From NCBI GenBank assembly GCA_040752275.1, contig JBFMFH010000121.1:26018-90017 (forward strand): DNA of 64,000 nt. Reading direction: 5' to 3'. Shown in pieces: positions 60,308 to 64,000 of the stretch. This DNA is from JBFMFH01 sp040752275 (GTDB lineage: Bacteria; Acidobacteriota; Vicinamibacteria; Vicinamibacterales; JAKQTR01). A model generated the notes under the pieces. The model ran no database searches and was not told the DNA's origin. It saw only the letters and a list, made by a program, of their open reading frames with translations. Each line of letters begins with the position of its first letter. Positions within the stretch are counted from its first letter, which is position 1. A program made the translations under genes and the position numbers.

Positions 60308-61495
60308 ATGACGCGAATCGAGTACGACGTCTATCTCTGCACCCGTGAGCCCGGCAGCCCGGCGGCAGGGACCGTATCGGCCGGCCTGACCCGCCTGGGC
60401 TTCCGCGTCCATGTGCCGGATCACCAGATCGGGAGGCCACCCCGCGGCCACGCCCTGCGGCTCATCGAGGAAACCCCGGACTTCGTGGTGGTGGCCGCGG
60501 CAGGCGCGCCGGGATCGGGCTCAACGCATCCCTCCGACGCGGTGGAACTCGAGATCCGACACGCGTTGGCCACCGGTCGGAATCTAGTGTGGGTTGCCGA
60601 GCAGGCCGGGTCGGCGCCGCAACCGCCTCCGCCGTCCGCCCAACTGGCACACCTCAAGCCGTGGCAGTACGTGCCGTACGACCCCGCACGCGCCCGGGAG
60701 GCCATCGCGATTCTGTCCCATCGGCTCCTCAGCTCACAGGACGTCGAGGACCGACTCCTGATGCGGCGGGCAAAACAGGCCACGCTCGTGGTCGTGGCGG
60801 CGGCTCTCATCGTGGTGGCCGGCCTAATCGTCCCTCCCCTGGTCGAGGCGTGGAGGCGTCCGAAGCCGCTGCCCCCGGTACCGCCATTCGAGATCCACTG
60901 GGTGGGCGTCGGCCAGAGACTCGAGGCGGGACGGTGGTCGGCGTTTCGCCTCCTGGACGGCAGTCGGGTGTCCGGCGGCGATCAGCTCCGCCTGATGCTC
61001 ACCCCCGGATCGGACGGCCACATCTACGTGGTCACCACAGATCAACGTGGCGGCGTTCGAGTCCTTTACCCGGAGGTCGCGCTGAGAGGCCTCAGCCGGG
61101 TCAGAGCTGGCCGGACCTTCCATGTGCCAAGCGGCAACCGGTGGTTCACCGTCGACGAAGAGGCCGGGCTCGCCGGGGTGTTTGTCGTCGGCAGCTACGA
61201 TTCGCTCGAGAATCTGGAGGAGCTGGCCGAGGAGCCAGACGGCGAGGGTCAGCCGAAGGCCCGGCTCGAGCTGCTGGCGCTAACGCTGGACGGGCTGCTC
61301 GACGGCCGCCACGCCGCCGTGCGCTCCCAGGTGTCGACGCGGAAGGGGGAGGTCGTCCTCCAGAGCCTCGAAGGCGTGAGGGCCCCGTCGAGTTCGCCTG
61401 TGACGCTGGCCAACGGGACGCTTGTCGAGTACCCGGTCGCCACCCAGCATGGCCTGCTGGGCGCGGCGGTGGAGATTCGCGTTCAGTTCAGGTAG
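60308..61495 (+). CDS. TIR-like membrane protein with DUF4384 domain
   Basis: The 395-residue protein starts with a TIR-like domain (MTRIEYDVYLCTREPGSPAA to about residue 100, including TPDFVVVAAAGAPG and ALATGRNLVWV). It has one membrane helix (ATLVVVAAALIVVAGLIVPP, about 160-180) and then an extracytoplasmic DUF4384-type domain (GSDGHIYVVTTDQRGGVRVL). TIR domains can cleave NAD or mediate protein contacts; the catalytic Glu is not obvious to me. The ribosome binding site is poor. It stands alone between the TonB-receptor and protease genes, with no classical defence partner. Confidence 0.7.
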   Translation: MTRIEYDVYLCTREPGSPAAGTVSAGLTRLGFRVHVPDHQIGRPPRGHALRLIEETPDFVVVAAAGAPGSGSTHPSDAVELEIRHALATGRNLVWVAEQAGSAPQPPPPSAQLAHLKPWQYVPYDPARAREAIAILSHRLLSSQDVEDRLLMRRAKQATLVVVAAALIVVAGLIVPPLVEAWRRPKPLPPVPPFEIHWVGVGQRLEAGRWSAFRLLDGSRVSGGDQLRLMLTPGSDGHIYVVTTDQRGGVRVLYPEVALRGLSRVRAGRTFHVPSGNRWFTVDEEAGLAGVFVVGSYDSLENLEELAEEPDGEGQPKARLELLALTLDGLLDGRHAAVRSQVSTRKGEVVLQSLEGVRAPSSSPVTLANGTLVEYPVATQHGLLGAAVEIRVQFR

Positions 61496-61520
61496 CGGGG
61501 AAGGGACCGCCCCGCCAGCC

Positions 61521-62372
61521 CTACCGCTCGGTCACGTCCGGGACAAGGCCGAGGACAAACGACCGAACCGACGCGTTGCGGACGCTCGTGAAGTAGTTCG
61601 ACCCGATGGCGCACGAGCCGCCAGTCGAGGCCGATGACGTGACGCCGGCAATCGACCAGACACCGCCCTCGGAGAGCAGGATCGGGCCGCCCGAATCGCC
61701 CGAGCAGACGCCGCTGCCGGTGGCCGAGATGTCCGTTTGCAGGAAGTTCGAGTAGACGGCCGCGATGAGTGTGGCAGCCGCCCTGAGGATTGTCCCGTTA
61801 CCGAGTTCGTCCTTCCCCCACCCGGCAATCACCGCCTGTTCGCCGACGCGCGCATCGCGGCTCAAGAGCAGCGGCACGACGGGATGGTCGAGATCCTGCG
61901 ACGTGACGACGATCCCGACATCCAGCGCTTGCGAGTCGTCCTCGCGATAGGTCGGGTGTCCGTGGATCGACGCGGACATCACCTGGTCACCCGTGCCCTG
62001 GAAGACGCGAACGCTGGCTGTCTCGCCCGACAGACAGTGCGCCGCCGTGAGCACGGCGCGCCGCGAGATAATCGTGCCCGAACACTGGCCGGACTGCTGT
62101 CCGTCCCGATCGCGGAGGTTCAGGAGCACCACCGGCGTGTTGGCCGTGGAGCACTCGGTGCCCCGCACAATCGCGTAGGTGTCGGTGGTTGCCGCCGTTC
62201 CAAACCCGCCGATGGCGCCGCAGGCGGGAAGCGCCGGTTGCGCCTCCGGGTTCGCCGAGGGGGCGGTGGGCGATGAGGACGACGAACCGCCGCTGCCGCC
62301 GCCACACGCCCACAGACCGACGGCGGCAGCCACGCACACGCCCGGCAGCAGGTTCCGCAATCGTCTCGCCAT
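61521..62372 (-). CDS. Secreted trypsin-like serine protease (lipoprotein)
   Basis: The 283-residue protein has a signal sequence ending in a lipobox (AAAVGLWAC) and a Gly/Ser linker. The S1 peptidase fold carries the catalytic triad: His in AVLTAAHCLSG, Asp in ALDVGIVVTS and Ser in CSGDSGGPILL. Cysteines fit trypsin-like disulfides. AGGAG lies 5 bases before the ATG at 62372. It probably degrades protein outside the cell or in the periplasm. A short propeller-like reading frame ends 14 bases upstream. Confidence 0.93.
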   Translation of the reverse strand: MARRLRNLLPGVCVAAAVGLWACGGGSGGSSSSSPTAPSANPEAQPALPACGAIGGFGTAATTDTYAIVRGTECSTANTPVVLLNLRDRDGQQSGQCSGTIISRRAVLTAAHCLSGETASVRVFQGTGDQVMSASIHGHPTYREDDSQALDVGIVVTSQDLDHPVVPLLLSRDARVGEQAVIAGWGKDELGNGTILRAAATLIAAVYSNFLQTDISATGSGVCSGDSGGPILLSEGGVWSIAGVTSSASTGGSCAIGSNYFTSVRNASVRSFVLGLVPDVTER

Positions 62373-62386
62373 CCCCGCTCCTGACA

Positions 62387-62488
62387 CTACTGATCCACGT
62401 TCTGCACGATCACGGCCCACGTCTTCCGGCCGGTCTTCTGCAGATACGCCAGCCGGCCCCCGTCCGTCGACCAGGCGGGCAGCACCAT
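62387..62488 (-). pseudogene. Fragment of a TolB/WD40-like propeller protein
   Basis: The 33-residue frame MVLPAWSTDGGRLAYLQKTG continues to QNVDQ. It matches the PAWSPDG.RLAY motif of WD40-like (PD40) propellers, but a single blade cannot fold alone. It has a GAGGAGG site and lies just upstream of the protease gene, so it may now serve as a short leader. An in-frame TGA 24 bases upstream marks the break. Confidence 0.5.
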
Positions 62489-62623
62489 GACGCACCTCCT
62501 CGCCACTCTACTTCAGCCCGCGCCTCTTGAGCAGCGGTTCGTGGCCTTCTCGGCAACTGTCGCGACTGTACCGGCGGCATCGCAACAGGTCAAGCCGGCG
62601 GCACCCGGGTGTCCAGCAGGTAG

Positions 62624-62785
62624 AATCAAGGAGCCGTCGTCGTCGCTGATGGGTGTCGGCGGACCCGTGCCCGCCTGGACGCGCACGGCCTCCGGACTGT
62701 GGCCGTGGACGTCTCGGAACTGGCCAAGGCCGAGGGTGCCGTCACCTGCTGCAGTCTGGTGTTCGAAGACCGCCGGGGTCCTTGA
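62624..62785 (+). pseudogene. C-terminal remnant of a DDAH/amidinotransferase-family gene
   Basis: The frame from 62624 to the TGA at 62785 encodes a C-terminus with TRARLDAHGLRTVAVDVSEL followed by AKAEGAVTCCSLVFED. This resembles the end of dimethylarginine dimethylaminohydrolase/amidinotransferase proteins, including the TC.SL region with the catalytic Cys. A stop codon (62621) lies directly before it and no start is present. The 394-base gap 62489-62882 otherwise holds nothing I can support. Confidence 0.55.
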
Positions 62786-62882
62786 CAGGCGCGCGCCGCT
62801 GGCCGAATACTGGCCCGGCGATCGTTGACGGGAACCGGCGGCTCTCGGCATCCCACCTGTCCCACGTCTCCGGAGGCATGCC

Positions 62883-63581
62883 ATGGCCACGATGTATCGC
62901 GATCCGTTGGTGCCGGCGCCAGCAGGTCCGTACATCGTGGCGCTGACATCTGCACCGCCCGCGCTGCTCCTGCCGGGCCATCATCCCATCTGGACGGACG
63001 CCGAGGCGATCGGCTGGGGACCGGAGCCGTACCGCACGACGTTCCGGGCCGTGTGGAACGCGGGCGGCATCGCCATCCGGTTCGATGCCTGCGACCGGGA
63101 TCCCTGGCACACGATGCGACGCCACAAGGACCCGATTGCCCGTGAGGAGGTGGTCGAGATCTTCCTCGACCCGGCCCGCAGCGGGCGAAACTATGCCGAG
63201 ATCGAAGTCAGCCCCTTCAACATCGTCACCGACCTGCGTGTCGTGGAGCCCTGGCCGAACCTGACGGGCGATCGCGACTGGAGCTGGACGGGCCTGGAGA
63301 GCACGGTGGTGCCGGGCGCGTGCGGCGGCCTGCAGGCCGACAGCTGGATCGCCGTGGTCTGGCTTCCGTGGGAGGGGCTTCGGACGCTGTCGGCGGACGC
63401 GACGGAGCGGGTGCCACCCAGGGCCGGGGACCGGTGGCGGTTCAATGTCTTCCGGATCAAGCGGCCGCACGGTCCGACCGAGCCGGAGCGTGACGCCGTG
63501 TACGCCGCCTGGTCGGTGCCGTCAGGCCCGAGCTTCCACGATCCGGCCGCATTCAGGGAACTCGTCTTCGCGCAAAACTGA
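62883..63581 (+). CDS. CBM9-like carbohydrate-binding protein
   Basis: The 232-residue protein resembles carbohydrate-binding family 9-like proteins: PIWTDAEAIGW near residue 35, ACDRDPWHTMRRHKDPIARE and VVEIFLDPARSGRNYAEIEV, followed by WRFNVFRIKRPHG. These are the DP.A..R.....Y.E.E..P features of the fold. No signal peptide is visible, so it may act in the cytoplasm or be moonlighting. GGAGG lies 6 bases before the ATG. Its ligand is unknown. Confidence 0.8.
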   Translation: MATMYRDPLVPAPAGPYIVALTSAPPALLLPGHHPIWTDAEAIGWGPEPYRTTFRAVWNAGGIAIRFDACDRDPWHTMRRHKDPIAREEVVEIFLDPARSGRNYAEIEVSPFNIVTDLRVVEPWPNLTGDRDWSWTGLESTVVPGACGGLQADSWIAVVWLPWEGLRTLSADATERVPPRAGDRWRFNVFRIKRPHGPTEPERDAVYAAWSVPSGPSFHDPAAFRELVFAQN

Positions 63582-63668
63582 GCGGGTTGTCGCCGGCCGA
63601 CTCCATCCTGAGTCGTGGGTCGTGCACGCGTTGGTCTGACGTCCCGGGCTCCGGGCGCTCGGTTCGGA

Positions 63669-63700
63669 GTGTGGGTCTCGTTGCGAGGGCGGCCCCACAC
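63669..63700 (+). terminator. Stem-loop downstream of the CBM9-like gene
   Basis: GTGTGGG and CCCACAC are perfect 7-base arms, and CTCG-TTG-CGAG forms an inner stem. It lies about 90 bases after the stop codon. It is followed by ATTCTG rather than a clear U-tract, so terminator function is tentative. Confidence 0.35.
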
Positions 63701-63875
63701 ATTCTGCCGGAATGTGTCACACTAGAGGGACTGGGTGTCGCGTGGGGCCCCAGCACCCCCGCTGTCTGACGCGGGCGGCGGCCGGGCGCGGTTCCGGAAC
63801 GTCGCTGCCGTTCTCCAGAGGCTGGCGCCGGGCCCAGCACTGGGCGCCGCGCCAGGGCCGAGTCGGAGTTGCTTG

Positions 63876-64000
63876 ATGAATCGAAGCCGTCCGTCGCTCC
63901 AGAAGCGCCAGCGAGAAAAAGCCAAGCGCGAGAAGCACCAGCAGAAGCTGGCCCGCAAGGCCGAGGCCAAGGACCGGAAGTCGGGCCTCGAGGATCTCAG
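63876..64000 (+). CDS. Partial Lys/Arg-rich small protein at window edge
   Basis: The frame starts MNRSRPSLQKRQREKAKREK and runs off the window end. GGAG lies 7 bases before the ATG. The strongly basic, helical start with QKRxREKAKRE is a pattern I have seen in short conserved proteins of unknown function. It is incomplete here. Confidence 0.55.
   Translation, partial: MNRSRPSLQKRQREKAKREKHQQKLARKAEAKDRKSGLEDL

Overview
The window is GC-rich and reads as part of the chromosome of a sulfur-dissimilating bacterium. Its genes include dsrAB, qmoABC and aprBA, siroheme synthesis, a membrane pyrophosphatase, adenylate kinase and several predicted sulfite/sulfate transporters. A very long TonB-dependent receptor with a carboxypeptidase-regulatory-like N-terminus, a DUF4097 protein and REP-like GC-rich repeats resemble Acidobacteriota. 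That assignment is inference; no rRNA or ribosomal marker lies here. dsrC, dsrMKJOP and sat are not in the window, so the sulfur pathway continues outside it.

Region 1 (1-12.8 kb, minus strand) is one long collinear run. In transcription order it holds a TauE/SafE transporter, a TIGR02186-like membrane protein, aprB, aprA, a small zinc finger, a YkgJ cysteine-cluster protein, qmoA, qmoB, qmoC, dsrA, dsrB and the start of a further small gene (dsrD candidate). A consensus-like promoter (TTGACA, 18 bp, TATCGT) precedes the run.

Region 2 (12.9-47.4 kb) is the unusual part. It holds five paralogous proteins of 847-876 residues with the ATP-grasp and phosphohistidine domains of PEP synthase. In all five the pyruvate/PEP-binding TIM barrel is replaced by a shared C-terminal domain I do not recognise. 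Interleaved with them are four histidine kinases, five receiver-only response regulators, three more TauE/SafE proteins, a YeiH-type putative sulfate exporter, three cytidylate-kinase-like proteins, a membrane pyrophosphatase and two copies of a small-membrane-protein/transporter/lipoprotein cassette. Start and stop codons overlap repeatedly (GTGA, ATGA and 8-bp overlaps), so the kinases, receivers and PEP-synthase-like proteins look translationally coupled.

Region 3 (47.4-50.8 kb) holds siroheme synthesis (precorrin-2 dehydrogenase and uroporphyrinogen-III methyltransferase), adenylate kinase, a DsrE-family protein and an Rrf2-family regulator. These fit supply of the DsrAB cofactor, AMP recycling after APS reduction, sulfur handling and redox or sulfur sensing.

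Region 4 (50.9-64 kb) is ordinary accessory chromosome: tRNA-Leu(CAG), 117-bp tandem repeats, a zinc-ribbon protein, an Arg/Asp-rich repeat protein, a DUF504 protein, exported Mn-type superoxide dismutase, ArfB, a short-chain dehydrogenase, a DUF4097 protein, the TonB-dependent receptor, a TIR-like/DUF4384 membrane protein, a secreted trypsin-like protease, two gene remnants, a CBM9-like protein and a partial basic protein at the right edge.

My working reading is that regions 1 to 3 form a sulfate/sulfite respiration island. The core enzymes sit beside a dedicated, still uncharacterised signalling and phosphotransfer system built from PEP-synthase-like proteins, two-component proteins and anion transporters.
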